DNA from: Geobacteraceae bacterium
GTDB taxonomy: Bacteria; Desulfobacterota; Desulfuromonadia; Geobacterales; Geobacteraceae
Assembly: GCA_028683595.1 (NCBI GenBank)
Contig: JAQUHM010000002.1
Location: 1-44,374, forward strand
DNA length: 44,374 bases
Direction: 5' to 3'
In this document: piece after piece, positions 18,829-29,422 of the stretch
How positions within the stretch are numbered: the stretch's first letter is position 1
Layout of the letters: each line of letters starts with the position of its first letter
The notes under the pieces: generated by a model
What the model was told of the DNA's origin: nothing
Database searches by the model: none
The model's input: the letters and a program-made list of their open reading frames with translations, nothing else
Program-made: the position numbers and the translations under genes

Positions 18829-21800
18829 TTAGAGATACTCCTGCAGTGGTTTCGCTTCCAGGTCCTCGCGAAGCATGGCGAGTATCCCGTCAACAGCTGC
18901 CTTGGCTCCGGAGGTTGTTGTGAAATAGGCTATGTTGTTTACCAAGGTATTCCTGCGGATGGAAAAAGAGTCGGCAACTGCCTGCGCACCCTGCGTGGTA
19001 TTGATGACCATGCAGATCTCGTTGTTTTTTATGGCGTCAACGATATGGGGGCGACCTTCAACTACCTTGTTTACCACTCTGACCGGGATACCTTTTTCCT
19101 GCAAGTATGAAGCGGTTCCACGAGTGGCAACCAGCTCGAAGCCATTATCATACAGCTTTTTCGCAGGGCTGACAATATGTTTCTTGTCGCTGTCACGCAC
19201 GCTGAGGAACACCGAACCCGAGAGGGGAAGCCTGACTCCTGCACCCAGTTGAGCCTTGGCAAAGGCTCGGGCAAAATCGACGTCGATTCCCATAACCTCT
19301 CCGGTTGATTTCATCTCCGGCCCGAGGATGGTGTCCACGCCGGGAAACTTGACGAACGGAAATACCGATTCCTTGACCGCGATGTGTTTCGGTTCGATCT
19401 CTGTCTCGATCCCCAGCTCTTTCAGAGTCTTGCCTGCCATGATGCGAGCCGCCAGTTTAGCCAGGGGGCGACCGGTGGCCTTAGAGACAAAAGGTACGGT
19501 ACGCGATGCCCGCGGATTTACCTCCAGAATGTAGATCTCACCGTCCCGGACCGCAAACTGCACGTTCATCAGACCCTTGACCTCGAGTTCCAGGGCCATA
19601 AGTTTGGTTTGCCGCTTTATTTCGTCGCTCGTTTCGCGCGAAATAGAATAGGGGGGCAGGGAACAAGCCGAATCTCCGGAATGGATGCCGGCTTCTTCGA
19701 TATGTTCCATGATCCCGCCGATGATCACCTCCTGGCCGTCACAGAGGGCATCCACATCGATCTCGATTGCTTCATCGAGAAACTTGTCGATCAGGATCGG
19801 GTGCTCCGGGGAGGCCTGAACAGCGGTGGTCATGTAGCGGCGCAGTCCGTCCACATCATAGACGATCTCCATGGCGCGACCGCCGAGAACATAGGAGGGT
19901 CGGACAACGACCGGATAGCCGATTCGATCTGCGATCTTTTCCGATTCTTCGAAGGAGCGAGCCGTTCCGTTTTCCGGTTGACGCAGGTGGAGTTTGTGGA
20001 GCATGACCTGAAAGCGTTCCCGGTCTTCCGCCCTGTCAATGGCGTCGGGGGACGTTCCGATGATGGGTACTCCCGCTTTTTCCAGGGCGACCGCCAGTTT
20101 GAGGGGAGTCTGGCCGCCAAACTGAACAATGACACCGTACGGCTTCTCTTTGTCCACGATGTTGAGGACATCTTCGTAGGTGAGCGGCTCGAAATAGAGG
20201 CGGTCCGAGGTGTCGTAGTCGGTTGAGACCGTTTCCGGGTTGCAGTTGACCATGATTGTTTCGTAACCGTCTTCGGCCAGGGCGAATACACCGTGTACGC
20301 AGCAGTAATCGAACTCGATGCCTTGACCGATGCGGTTCGGGCCTCCGCCGAGAATCATGATTTTTTTCCGGTCAGTGGGATCGGCCTCGCACTCTTCTTC
20401 GTAAGTGGAGTAAAGGTAGGGGGTGTAGGCAACGAACTCGGCTGCACAGGTGTCGACCCGCTTGAAGACCGGTACGATATTCAGGGCCAGCCGTGTGGCG
20501 CGGATATTTTTCTCGGTTGTCTTCCAAAGCTGGGCAATAAAATGGTCGGAAAACCCATACTCCTTGGCGTCTTTCAGAACATCCCGAAGTTCCGGCAGGT
20601 TCTTTTCGTAGCTGTGGCGGGCCGCTTTCAGCTCCTCTTCCATTTCGACGATCTGCCGGATGTTGGTAAGGAACCAGGGATCGATGCCGGTAAGTGTGTA
20701 AAGTTCCGCCACTTTCATGCCGCTACGGAAGGCATCGCCCAAGTACCAGACACGCTCCCAGTTGGGAGTGCGCAGTTTTTCCATCAGAGTGGCCTGCTCG
20801 TTGGGGGTCAGGGCACGACGGGTTTCTTCGGTCAGATCGAAGAGACGGGATTCCAGTCCGCAGGAGCCAATTTCAAGGGAGCGCAATGCCTTCTGGAAGG
20901 ATTCCTTGAAGGTGCGACCGATGGCCATGACTTCGCCGACCGACTTCATCTGGGTGGTCAGCGTTGCATCGGCGGCTGGAAACTTTTCAAAAGTGAAGCG
21001 CGGGATCTTTGTCACCACATAGTCAATGGTTGGTTCGAAGCAGGCCGGTGTTTCGCGGGTAATGTCGTTCGTAATTTCGTCCAGATAGTAGCCGACCGCA
21101 AGTTTGGCGGCGATCTTGGCAATGGGGAATCCGGTTGCTTTTGACGCCAGGGCCGAGCTGCGGGATACGCGGGGATTCATTTCGATAACTGCGAGTTTGC
21201 CGTTGCGGGGATTGATGGAGAACTGGATATTGGACCCGCCGGTATCGACACCGATTTCCCGGATGATTTTCAGGGAGGCATCTCGCAGGATCTGGTATTC
21301 CTTGTCAGTGAGGGTCTGTGCCGGGGCAACGGTGATCGAGTCACCGGTGTGCACACCCATGGGGTCGAGATTCTCGATGGAGCAGATGATGACAACGTTA
21401 TCCTTGGTGTCGCGCATTACTTCCAGCTCGTACTCTTTCCAGCCAATCACCGACTCTTCTACCAGTATCTCGTTTGTTGGCGAAGCATCAATCCCTGCCA
21501 AGGCCATTTTTTCGTACTCTTCAACATTGTAGGAGATACCGCCGCCAGTTCCTCCGAGGGTAAAGGACGGGCGAATGATCGCCGGGAAGCCGATTTCACG
21601 GATGACCTCCATTGCCTCGGCAAGGGAATGGGCCAAACCGGAGCTGGGCACTTCCAGCCCGATCTTTTTCATTGCTTCCTTGAAAAGAGTACGGTCTTCT
21701 GCTTTCTTGATGGCCGGGAGCTTGGCGCCTATCAGTTCGACCCCGTATTTTTCCAGGACGCCGTTTTCCGCCACTGCCACAGCAGTATTGAGGGCCGTCT

Positions 21801-22077
21801 GACCTCCCAGGGTGGGCAGTAGAGCATCGGGGCGCTCTTTGACAATGATTTTTTCCAGGAACTCCGGGGTGACAGGTTCCACATAAGTACGGTCGGCAAA
21901 ATCAGGGTCGGTCATGATGGTGGCCGGGTTGCTGTTGAGGAGCACCACCTCGTAGCCCTCTTCCTTGAGTGCCTTGCATGCCTGCGTCCCGGAATAATCG
22001 AATTCGCATGCTTGACCGATGATGATCGGACCGGCACCGATGATGAGGATTTTCTTGATATCAGTTCTCTTCGGCAT
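18829..22077 (-). CDS. carB: carbamoyl-phosphate synthase large subunit
   Basis: 1082 aa; [58 protein letters not shown]; two ATP-grasp halves; MGS-like C-terminus. Confidence 0.98.
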   Translation of the reverse strand: MPKRTDIKKILIIGAGPIIIGQACEFDYSGTQACKALKEEGYEVVLLNSNPATIMTDPDFADRTYVEPVTPEFLEKIIVKERPDALLPTLGGQTALNTAVAVAENGVLEKYGVELIGAKLPAIKKAEDRTLFKEAMKKIGLEVPSSGLAHSLAEAMEVIREIGFPAIIRPSFTLGGTGGGISYNVEEYEKMALAGIDASPTNEILVEESVIGWKEYELEVMRDTKDNVVIICSIENLDPMGVHTGDSITVAPAQTLTDKEYQILRDASLKIIREIGVDTGGSNIQFSINPRNGKLAVIEMNPRVSRSSALASKATGFPIAKIAAKLAVGYYLDEITNDITRETPACFEPTIDYVVTKIPRFTFEKFPAADATLTTQMKSVGEVMAIGRTFKESFQKALRSLEIGSCGLESRLFDLTEETRRALTPNEQATLMEKLRTPNWERVWYLGDAFRSGMKVAELYTLTGIDPWFLTNIRQIVEMEEELKAARHSYEKNLPELRDVLKDAKEYGFSDHFIAQLWKTTEKNIRATRLALNIVPVFKRVDTCAAEFVAYTPYLYSTYEEECEADPTDRKKIMILGGGPNRIGQGIEFDYCCVHGVFALAEDGYETIMVNCNPETVSTDYDTSDRLYFEPLTYEDVLNIVDKEKPYGVIVQFGGQTPLKLAVALEKAGVPIIGTSPDAIDRAEDRERFQVMLHKLHLRQPENGTARSFEESEKIADRIGYPVVVRPSYVLGGRAMEIVYDVDGLRRYMTTAVQASPEHPILIDKFLDEAIEIDVDALCDGQEVIIGGIMEHIEEAGIHSGDSACSLPPYSISRETSDEIKRQTKLMALELEVKGLMNVQFAVRDGEIYILEVNPRASRTVPFVSKATGRPLAKLAARIMAGKTLKELGIETEIEPKHIAVKESVFPFVKFPGVDTILGPEMKSTGEVMGIDVDFARAFAKAQLGAGVRLPLSGSVFLSVRDSDKKHIVSPAKKLYDNGFELVATRGTASYLQEKGIPVRVVNKVVEGRPHIVDAIKNNEICMVINTTQGAQAVADSFSIRRNTLVNNIAYFTTTSGAKAAVDGILAMLREDLEAKPLQEYL

Positions 22078-22251
22078 TGTTTCTCCTTAGGTAAATCTAT
22101 GGTAACTCAAGGGAGAATCAGAGGTTCTGTTCTCCGGATACAGTGTCAGCGAAAATTGAAATAGGTTGCTCCGCCAAGACAGAGACTGGCCCATAGGAAG
22201 TCACGAAAGCGATTATCTTTCAACGGAGTGCCAAGGGCATGCAAACGGAAC

Positions 22252-23154
22252 TCATTCTTGTATCCAGCCATTTTCCAGGCCGTATTCATCCAGGGCCTCA
22301 ACTGTTTCCGCATATTCCCTGTCGGTAATTTTCCTCTGGAGGCCAGGGGTTTTCGCAGCCTCGTAGGCGGGGAAAAATTGGTTCATCAAGGAGATGTGGG
22401 TCTCCGTTCCCAGGTTTTCGGCGATCCAGCGTAGCGTCTCACGGCTGCCGGCTGCCCGGTCCGGCAGGACCAGGTGCCGGATGATCAGACCACGGCGGGC
22501 GATGCCATCGTCATCGAGGCTTAAATGGCCTGCCTGGCGGAACATTTCCCGGATGGCGGCACGGTTGATGTCTCGGTAGCCGGGGGCGGAAGAATAACGG
22601 ACCGCCGGCTCCTCGTCCGAATACTTCATGTCAGGCAGATAAATATCCACAATTCCGTCGAGGAGCGCCAGTATATCCTCTTTCTCGTAGCCGTTGGAAT
22701 TCCAGAGAAGCGGTAGACTGAAGCCCCTCGGTATGGCGAGCAAGAGGGCTGCCAGAATCTGTGGCAGGTAGTGACCGGGAGTAACGAGATTGATGTTGTG
22801 CGCTCCGAGCTTCTGGAGCTTCAGCATTCTCTCCGCCAGGCCGCTTGTGGTCAGTTCCTCCCCGTTGCCCATCTGGCTGATGGGGAAGTTCTGGCAGAAA
22901 CGGCAGCGTAGCGTGCACCAGGAGAAAAAAATCGTCCCGGATCCGCGGTCTCCCGAGATGGGCGGCTCCTCTCCCCGATGAATGGTGGCAGAGGCGATCT
23001 TCGGCCTCAGCCCTGCCCGGCAGAAGCCGGTCGCACCGCTGATGCGATCCACCCGGCAGTCATGGGGGCAGAGGTCGCAACTGCGGAGCCGTGCATACGC
23101 CTCTCGAACTCGCTCGCGGAGCTTACCTGATTGAAAAAGATCAATGTAACGCAT
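22252..23154 (-). CDS. PflX-like (PflA-related, COG1313-type) radical SAM protein
   Basis: CDLCPHDCRVDRISGATGFCRAG...TIFFSWCTLRCRFCQNFPISQ; start chosen at MRYIDLF. Confidence 0.85.
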   Translation of the reverse strand: MRYIDLFQSGKLRERVREAYARLRSCDLCPHDCRVDRISGATGFCRAGLRPKIASATIHRGEEPPISGDRGSGTIFFSWCTLRCRFCQNFPISQMGNGEELTTSGLAERMLKLQKLGAHNINLVTPGHYLPQILAALLLAIPRGFSLPLLWNSNGYEKEDILALLDGIVDIYLPDMKYSDEEPAVRYSSAPGYRDINRAAIREMFRQAGHLSLDDDGIARRGLIIRHLVLPDRAAGSRETLRWIAENLGTETHISLMNQFFPAYEAAKTPGLQRKITDREYAETVEALDEYGLENGWIQE

Positions 23155-23170
23155 GGGATATCGATTCTTG

Positions 23171-23200
23171 TAGGGGCAAACCTTGTGTTTGCCCGGTGCC
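23171..23200. repeat. intergenic palindromic repeat TAGGGGCAAACCTTGTGTTTGCCCGGTG
   Basis: GGGCAAAC-CTTGT-GTTTGCCC inverted repeat in the carA / radical SAM gap. Confidence 0.7.
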
Positions 23201-23258
23201 GGGGCGATCACACTCCTGTGCGCTGTAGCGCTTCGGCGCGCAAGAGCAAGGAACTCTC

Positions 23259-24386
23259 CTACACGTTCTTGTGTTTCTCCATCAAATCCACGAACCGCCC
23301 GAACAGGTACTGGGAGTCATGGGGGCCCGGAGATGCCTCGGGATGGTGCTGCACGGAGAAGATCGGCAGCTCCTTGTGGCGCATCCCTTCGACGGTCATA
23401 TCATTGAGATTCTCGTGGGCCAGTTCGCATGACTGGGAAAGTGAAGCGATGTCCACGGAAAACCCGTGGTTCTGGGCGGTGATTTCAACGATGCGGGTTG
23501 CCAGGTCCATAACCGGAAGGTTCGAGCCGTGGTTGCCGAATTTCAGCTTGACGGTTCGGCCGCCGAGGGCAAGGCCCAGGAGCTGGTGGCCGAGGCAGAT
23601 GCCGAAGATAGGGATTTTGCCGACCAGGCGCTTGATATTTTCGATAACCTCAGTCATTGGCTCTGGATCACCGGGGCCGTTGGAGAGGAATATCCCGTCA
23701 GGGTTCATGGCAAGTGCATCCTCGGCCGGGAAAGTGGCCGGAACAACCGTAACATCGCATCCGGCAGAGGTAAGGCAGCGAAGGATATTGAACTTTATGC
23801 CGAAGTCGTAGGCAACAACTTTGTACTGACGCTCCTTGCCGGTGAAGTCGGCATAGCCCGTACCCAGATTCCAGAGACCCTCCGACCATTGGTAGGGTTT
23901 GTCACTGCTGACCCCTGTTGCCAGGTCGAGACCTGACATGCTGGGAACCGCCCGGGCTTTCCTGACAAGGCTGGCATGGTCGCTGTCGATGGTGGAGATG
24001 ATGCCGTTTTGTGCTCCATGGTCGCGAAGATGGCGGGTGAGCGCACGGGTGTCGATTCCCTGGATGCCCACTACGCCATTCTCCTGCAGGTAGGCGCCGA
24101 GGCTCATGGTGGCCCTCCAGTTGGAATACTCTTCGATGTATTCCTTGACGATGAACCCTGAAAGATAGAGCTTGTTGCTTTCGATGTCTTCCGGGTTGAT
24201 GCCGGTATTGCCGATCTGGGGGTAGGTCAAGGTGACCATCTGCCCCTTGTAGGAAGGGTCGGTCAGTACTTCCTGGTATCCTGACATAGCGGTATTAAAA
24301 ACCACCTCGCCGGTTGCTTCTCCGGTGGCTCCAAATGATTTTCCTTCAAAAACACGGCCGTCGGCGAGCGCGAGAACTGCTTTCAT
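23259..24386 (-). CDS. carA: carbamoyl-phosphate synthase small subunit
   Basis: GATGEATGEVVFNTAMSGYQEVLTDPSYKGQMVTLTYPQIGNTG; GIFLSNGPGDPEPM; GIPIFGICLGHQLLGLALGG-type glutaminase motif; FSVQHHPEASPGP. Confidence 0.97.
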   Translation of the reverse strand: MKAVLALADGRVFEGKSFGATGEATGEVVFNTAMSGYQEVLTDPSYKGQMVTLTYPQIGNTGINPEDIESNKLYLSGFIVKEYIEEYSNWRATMSLGAYLQENGVVGIQGIDTRALTRHLRDHGAQNGIISTIDSDHASLVRKARAVPSMSGLDLATGVSSDKPYQWSEGLWNLGTGYADFTGKERQYKVVAYDFGIKFNILRCLTSAGCDVTVVPATFPAEDALAMNPDGIFLSNGPGDPEPMTEVIENIKRLVGKIPIFGICLGHQLLGLALGGRTVKLKFGNHGSNLPVMDLATRIVEITAQNHGFSVDIASLSQSCELAHENLNDMTVEGMRHKELPIFSVQHHPEASPGPHDSQYLFGRFVDLMEKHKNV

Positions 24387-24446
24387 GTATATCTCCCTAC
24401 TGTTTGGTATGTCACGGTTTGGGGCGCAAGCGGCGTCCCGATGAAT

Positions 24447-25724
24447 TTACTGGTTGTTATGAACAATTTCTCCGCCAACAATCGTAACCACAGCCTGTCC
24501 CTTCATGGTGGTGCCGAGAAAGGGTGAATTCTTCGACTTGCTGGCGAGGCTGTCTGCTGTCACGGTCCATTCCCGGTCCGGGTCGATGATCGTGATATCC
24601 GCAACAGCACCCGGTTCGAGGGTTCCCCGACTGATTCCCAATATCCGGGCCGGATTGCGGGAAAGCTTGTCAACAAGCGCATTGAGATCAAGGACCTTCT
24701 CCTGCACGAGCGTAAGGGAAAGAGGAAGCGCGGTTTCGAGTCCGATGATGCCGTTGGAGGCCAGGGCGAATTCCACATCCTTTTCGTCACTATGGTGAGG
24801 GGCATGATCGGTGGCGATTGCGTCGATGGTTCCGTCCGCAAGTCCCGCCTTGATGGCAGCCACATCTTCTTCGGTTCTGAGCGGCGGGTTCATCTTGGCG
24901 TTGGTATTATAGCCCCTGACCGCGTCTTCGGTAAGGGTAAAGTAATGGGGAGCCGTTTCGCAGGTTACCGAGACGCCGCGCGCTTTTGCGTCGCGAATGA
25001 TCTGGACTGCGCCTTTTGTCGATACATGGGCAATGTGGATCGGCGAGTTGCTGAATTCGGCGAGATAGACATCCCGTGCGGTCGCCGCGTCCTCGGCTAC
25101 CCAGGGGATTCCCTTGAGGCCAAGTTCGGTGGCGGTGAAGCCATCGTTCATCAGGCCGTCCCCGGAAAGTTCCAGGTCCTCTGCGTGAGAGATAAGGGTA
25201 ATCTCCATGCCCTTGGCGTATTCCAGTGCCCTGCGCATGAGTTCAGGATTGGCGAGGGGACGTCCATCGTCGGAAACTGCAACGCAACCGGCCTCTTTCA
25301 GGTCGCCCATCTCTGCCAGTTTTTCGCCCTTGCTGCCCTGGGTGATGGAGCCGACGGGAAAGACGTTGACGAAGCCCTCGGCTTTTGCCTTGGCAATGAT
25401 GTAAGTGGTAACGGCCTTGTTGTCGTTTGCCGGATTGGTATTGGGCATGCAGGCAACGGAAGTGAAGCCGCCGGCAGCTGCTGCCCTGGTTCCGGTCACG
25501 ATGTCTTCTTTGTATTCCAGTCCCGGGTCGCGAAGGTGGACATGCATGTCGATCAACCCGGGAGTGACAACCAGTCCATTGGCCTCGATGACCTGGCAGG
25601 ATTTGCCGGCAGCGAGCTTCTTGCCGAGTTCCTTTATTGTACCGTCCTCGATCCTGATGTCGAGTTTCTCGTCAATCTGCTGGGCCGGGTCAACTACACG
25701 ACCACCCTTTATCAAAAGATCCAT
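24447..25724 (-). CDS. pyrC: dihydroorotase
   Basis: [63 protein letters not shown]. Confidence 0.96.
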   Translation of the reverse strand: MDLLIKGGRVVDPAQQIDEKLDIRIEDGTIKELGKKLAAGKSCQVIEANGLVVTPGLIDMHVHLRDPGLEYKEDIVTGTRAAAAGGFTSVACMPNTNPANDNKAVTTYIIAKAKAEGFVNVFPVGSITQGSKGEKLAEMGDLKEAGCVAVSDDGRPLANPELMRRALEYAKGMEITLISHAEDLELSGDGLMNDGFTATELGLKGIPWVAEDAATARDVYLAEFSNSPIHIAHVSTKGAVQIIRDAKARGVSVTCETAPHYFTLTEDAVRGYNTNAKMNPPLRTEEDVAAIKAGLADGTIDAIATDHAPHHSDEKDVEFALASNGIIGLETALPLSLTLVQEKVLDLNALVDKLSRNPARILGISRGTLEPGAVADITIIDPDREWTVTADSLASKSKNSPFLGTTMKGQAVVTIVGGEIVHNNQ

Positions 25725-25742
25725 TTGGCACCTCGTGTGAAA

Positions 25743-25836
25743 ATGTTCAAAGTTATAGGTTCAAAGTTCAAGGCTCAAATTGGTAGGCAATGACAATTTT
25801 TCTGAGGGTCTAACCTTGAACATTGAACATCGAACC
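25743..25836. repeat. intergenic TTCAA-type inverted repeat
   Basis: GGTTCAAAGTTCAAGGCTC (left) versus AACCTTGAACATTGAACATCGAACC (right), between pyrB and pyrC. Confidence 0.7.
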
Positions 25837-25841
25837 GGGTT

Positions 25842-26774
25842 TTATTCCGTCGGCCCGCCGCCACTCACATGGTAGAGCATGGACATGCGGACCGCCACAC
25901 CGTTCTCCACCTGTTCGAGGATGACAGAGCTGTCCCCGTCTGCAACATCGGAGGAGATCTCCACCCCCCGGTTCATGGGACCGGGGTGCATGACCAGAAC
26001 ACCCGGTTTTGCCATCTTAACCAGATCCTCGGAAAGCCCGAAGTAGCGGGAGTATTCACGCATGGTGGGAAGCAGTGCCTTTCCCTGTCTTTCCAGCTGA
26101 ATGCGGAGCATCATGATAACATCGGCGCCTTCCACCGCGTCTTTCATCTTGCTGCAGACGGTGACGTTACCGAGGCGTTCCACGCCGGGGGGGATAAGGG
26201 TCGGAGGGCCTGCCAGGAATACCTCGGCCCCCATCTTGCTCAGTCCGTAGATGTTGGAGCGGGCGACCCGGCTGTGGGTGATGTCTCCGACGATGGCAAC
26301 CTTCAGCCCCTTCAGGGTGCCAAGTTTTTCACGTATGGTCATCATGTCGAGAAGCCCTTGCGAGGGATGCTCGTGGGAGCCGTCACCGGCATTGATGACC
26401 GAATAGGAAACTCGTTTTGCCAGGTAGTGGTGGGCTCCTGAGATTGCATGGCGCATGACGATGATGTCCGGCTTCATGGCTTCGATATTTCTGGCCGTAT
26501 CCGAGAGGGTTTCCCCTTTCTGAACAGCACTGGTGGATGCCGAGATGTTGAGGGTGTCTGCCGAGAGTCGTTTGGCGGCGATCTCGAACGAAGTGCGGGT
26601 GCGGGTGGAAGGCTCGAAGAACAGATTCACGACCGTTTTTCCGCGCAGAGTCGGAACCTTCTTGATCTCCCGCTTGCTGATCTCTTTCATGTTGTCGGCG
26701 GTGTTGAGAAGCAGTTCGATCTCTTCCGCCGTCAGATCCTGCAGTCCCAGGATGTCTCTATGTTTGAATGCCAT
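25842..26774 (-). CDS. pyrB: aspartate carbamoyltransferase catalytic subunit
   Basis: [66 protein letters not shown]. Confidence 0.97.
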   Translation of the reverse strand: MAFKHRDILGLQDLTAEEIELLLNTADNMKEISKREIKKVPTLRGKTVVNLFFEPSTRTRTSFEIAAKRLSADTLNISASTSAVQKGETLSDTARNIEAMKPDIIVMRHAISGAHHYLAKRVSYSVINAGDGSHEHPSQGLLDMMTIREKLGTLKGLKVAIVGDITHSRVARSNIYGLSKMGAEVFLAGPPTLIPPGVERLGNVTVCSKMKDAVEGADVIMMLRIQLERQGKALLPTMREYSRYFGLSEDLVKMAKPGVLVMHPGPMNRGVEISSDVADGDSSVILEQVENGVAVRMSMLYHVSGGGPTE

Positions 26775-26802
26775 GGGTGCCCCTCCAGATAATAATGAAA
26801 AA

Positions 26803-27378
<576 letters not shown>

Positions 27379-27411
27379 CTAGCCGCTGGCCGGGGGGGCT
27401 TGTGGCGCAAA

Positions 27412-27446
27412 AAAAGCCTTTCCGCAAAATAGGCGGAAAGGCTTTT
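27412..27446 (-). terminator. pyr operon attenuator terminator
   Basis: On minus strand AAAAGCCTTTCCGC-CTATTTT-GCGGAAAGGCTTTT + TTT, in the pyrR leader. Confidence 0.85.
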
Positions 27447-27489
27447 GGCTAGTCAATGGACTCGGATTGCTGCATGCCCCCACCTTTGT

Positions 27490-27505
27490 TAACCTCACAG
27501 GGTTA
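27490..27505 (-). promoter_or_regulatory. candidate PyrR-binding hairpin
   Basis: On minus strand TAACC-CTGTGA-GGTTA, resembling the PyrR anti-antiterminator loop, upstream of the attenuator. Confidence 0.6.
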
Positions 27506-27535
27506 GATTAAAAGGCCGGTCAGTAAATTTGACTT

Positions 27536-27564
27536 ACACTAGCACCATCTCCCGGGTCCGTCAA
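27536..27564 (-). promoter_or_regulatory. candidate pyr operon sigma70 promoter
   Basis: Minus strand TTGACG-N17-TAGTGT just upstream of the leader. Confidence 0.55.
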
Positions 27565-27581
27565 GGAAGAAAATGGTGCCG

Positions 27582-28997
27582 TCAGGTGGCTTCGTGTTCT
27601 CTTTCAAGCAGAGCCACATTCTCAACATGGGGGGTCTGGGGAAACATGTCCACCGGCTGAACCTCCCGGGTTCGGTAACCGAGTCCTTTGAGGATGTTGA
27701 GATCACGGGCCAGGGTGGTAGGAGAGCAGGAAACGTAGATAATCCGTTCGGGCTTCAGGCTTGAACAGCTCCGCAAAACCTCCTCATCGCACCCTTTGCG
27801 GGGTGGATTCAGAACAATGATGTCCGCCTCGAACCCTTCTTCGCTGATGCCAGAGAGCAGTTCTGCCGCGTTTCCTGCCTCGAATTGACAGTTTCGGATG
27901 CCGTTCAATCGGGCGTTCTTTGCGGCATCTGCCACGGCTGCTTCAGCCAGCTCGAAGCCGAGTATTTCGCGCGCGCTGCCGGCGAGAAACAGTGAAATGC
28001 CGCCAACTCCGCAGTACACGTCCACAACTGATTCCCTGCCACTGAGTCCGGCCCATTCTTTAACCTGTTGGTAGATTGTCTGGGCGCCGTCGTTGTTTAC
28101 CTGGAAAAACGAACGGGGGGAGATGGAAAAGCGGATATCCCCGAGTTTCTCGATGAGGGTCTGCTGTTTCGTGACAAAGAATTCCCGCTCACCCATGATC
28201 ACGTTGCCGGTCGAGTTGTTTACATTCTGTGCAACCACGGTAACTTCAGGAACCGCTTTTTTGAGATGCTTTGCCAGGTGGTGAATTTCGTTGAAGCTGC
28301 GTTCACTGGTTACAAAAACAACCATGGCGCGGTCTTCGTGCTCCGAGACGCGGACAACCAGGTAGCGCATCAGGCCGTTCTCGGTTTTTGGATTGTAGAT
28401 CGGTATTTTCCCCTTGCGGATGCCTTCTCTGGTGGCCTCTATAATACGGTTAATGAGTGGATGGTGGAGCTGGCAGTCCCCCAGGTCGATGACCTGGGGG
28501 GTGTTGCGCAGGTAGATGCCGATTTTTGGCTCCGCGAACTTTCCCGAGATCACGAGCTTTGCCCTTGTTCGATAGGCAAGAGGTTTTTTTGAAGGCAATG
28601 CCGGGTTTATGTTTGTGTCTCTAAGTGACGAGTAGTGTCTGAAGGCTCCCTCTACCAGGCCCTTTTTCCAGACCAGTTGTGCCTGGTATTGCATCTGGAT
28701 AAGTGGGCAGCCGTCGCAGGAGGCTGCTTTGGCGCACGGTGGCTTTGCCAGACGCTCCGGTGACCTGCGAAGGATTTTAAAGGTATCGGCAAAGGTATCG
28801 CGTTGGCCGGAAAAGGTAATGCGAGCACGTACCTGTTCCCCCGGGAGTGCCCCGTTCACGCGAATTCTTGTCCCATTGTGGTCTGCAGTGCCATAGCCCT
28901 CATCGTCAAGGCTGAGAATGGAGAGATCGAGTGCTTGACCTTTCACCAACTGCTGTTTCTTGGGCTTCGGATTTTGATCGATATTTTTTCTGTTCAT
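27582..28997 (-). CDS. TRAM-domain RNA (uracil-5-)-methyltransferase, RlmD/RumA-like
   Basis: TRAM-like N-term; CAKAASCDGCPLIQMQYQAQL cluster; VVDVYCGVGGISLFLA; VLNPPRKGCDEEVLRS; YVSCSPTTLARDL. Confidence 0.9.
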   Translation of the reverse strand: MNRKNIDQNPKPKKQQLVKGQALDLSILSLDDEGYGTADHNGTRIRVNGALPGEQVRARITFSGQRDTFADTFKILRRSPERLAKPPCAKAASCDGCPLIQMQYQAQLVWKKGLVEGAFRHYSSLRDTNINPALPSKKPLAYRTRAKLVISGKFAEPKIGIYLRNTPQVIDLGDCQLHHPLINRIIEATREGIRKGKIPIYNPKTENGLMRYLVVRVSEHEDRAMVVFVTSERSFNEIHHLAKHLKKAVPEVTVVAQNVNNSTGNVIMGEREFFVTKQQTLIEKLGDIRFSISPRSFFQVNNDGAQTIYQQVKEWAGLSGRESVVDVYCGVGGISLFLAGSAREILGFELAEAAVADAAKNARLNGIRNCQFEAGNAAELLSGISEEGFEADIIVLNPPRKGCDEEVLRSCSSLKPERIIYVSCSPTTLARDLNILKGLGYRTREVQPVDMFPQTPHVENVALLEREHEAT

Positions 28998-29181
28998 TTT
29001 TTTACTAGAAAACAATTGGCGATATTTGTCAATTTTTCTTTGTACGGAGTGCCGGTAATTTGGTAAAAGGCCAGCGGGGGGCCGCTTTGAGCTCCGGATA
29101 TCGTGACTTCAGAGAATCTCTTGTCTCTATTTCGGCCTGGAACAGGGTAATTCAGGTAACACATTGGAATAATGAAAAGCC

Positions 29182-29210
29182 TTGACACCCGTTATCGCAT
29201 ATCTTATCAT
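29182..29210 (+). promoter_or_regulatory. tRNA promoter TTGACA-N17-TATCAT
   Basis: Near-consensus sigma70 boxes 15 nt upstream of the tRNA. Confidence 0.8.
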
Positions 29211-29225
29211 GACTTTTCACTTTGC

Positions 29226-29302
29226 GGGCCTATAGCTCAGCTGGCTAGAGCCACCGGCTCATAACCGGTAGGTCCCAGGTTCGAATCCTGGTGGGCCCAC
29301 CA
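29226..29302 (+). tRNA. tRNA with CAU anticodon (Ile2 or elongator Met)
   Basis: GGGCCTA acceptor pairs with TGGGCCC; anticodon arm ACCGG-CTCATAA-CCGGT; T arm CCAGG-TTCGAAT-CCTGG; CCA encoded. Confidence 0.97.
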
Positions 29303-29373
29303 CCTGATCCATGGGATGATTGGGAATGCCTGTACGGTGCCAAGGTATCCAAAAAATATATCCAAAAGTGGAG

Positions 29374-29412
29374 AAAAGAGTGCAACCTTCCGAGATTGCA
29401 CTCTTTTCTTTT
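29374..29412 (+). terminator. intrinsic terminator after the tRNA
   Basis: AAAAGAGTGCAA-N10-TTGCACTCTTTT followed by CTTTT. Confidence 0.85.
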
Positions 29413-29422
29413 GGCTGGGAAA

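Noticed and set aside
20293-21144. 283-aa plus-strand ORF opposite carB
   Set aside because: Antisense shadow of carB, which has full-length conserved motifs on the minus strand.
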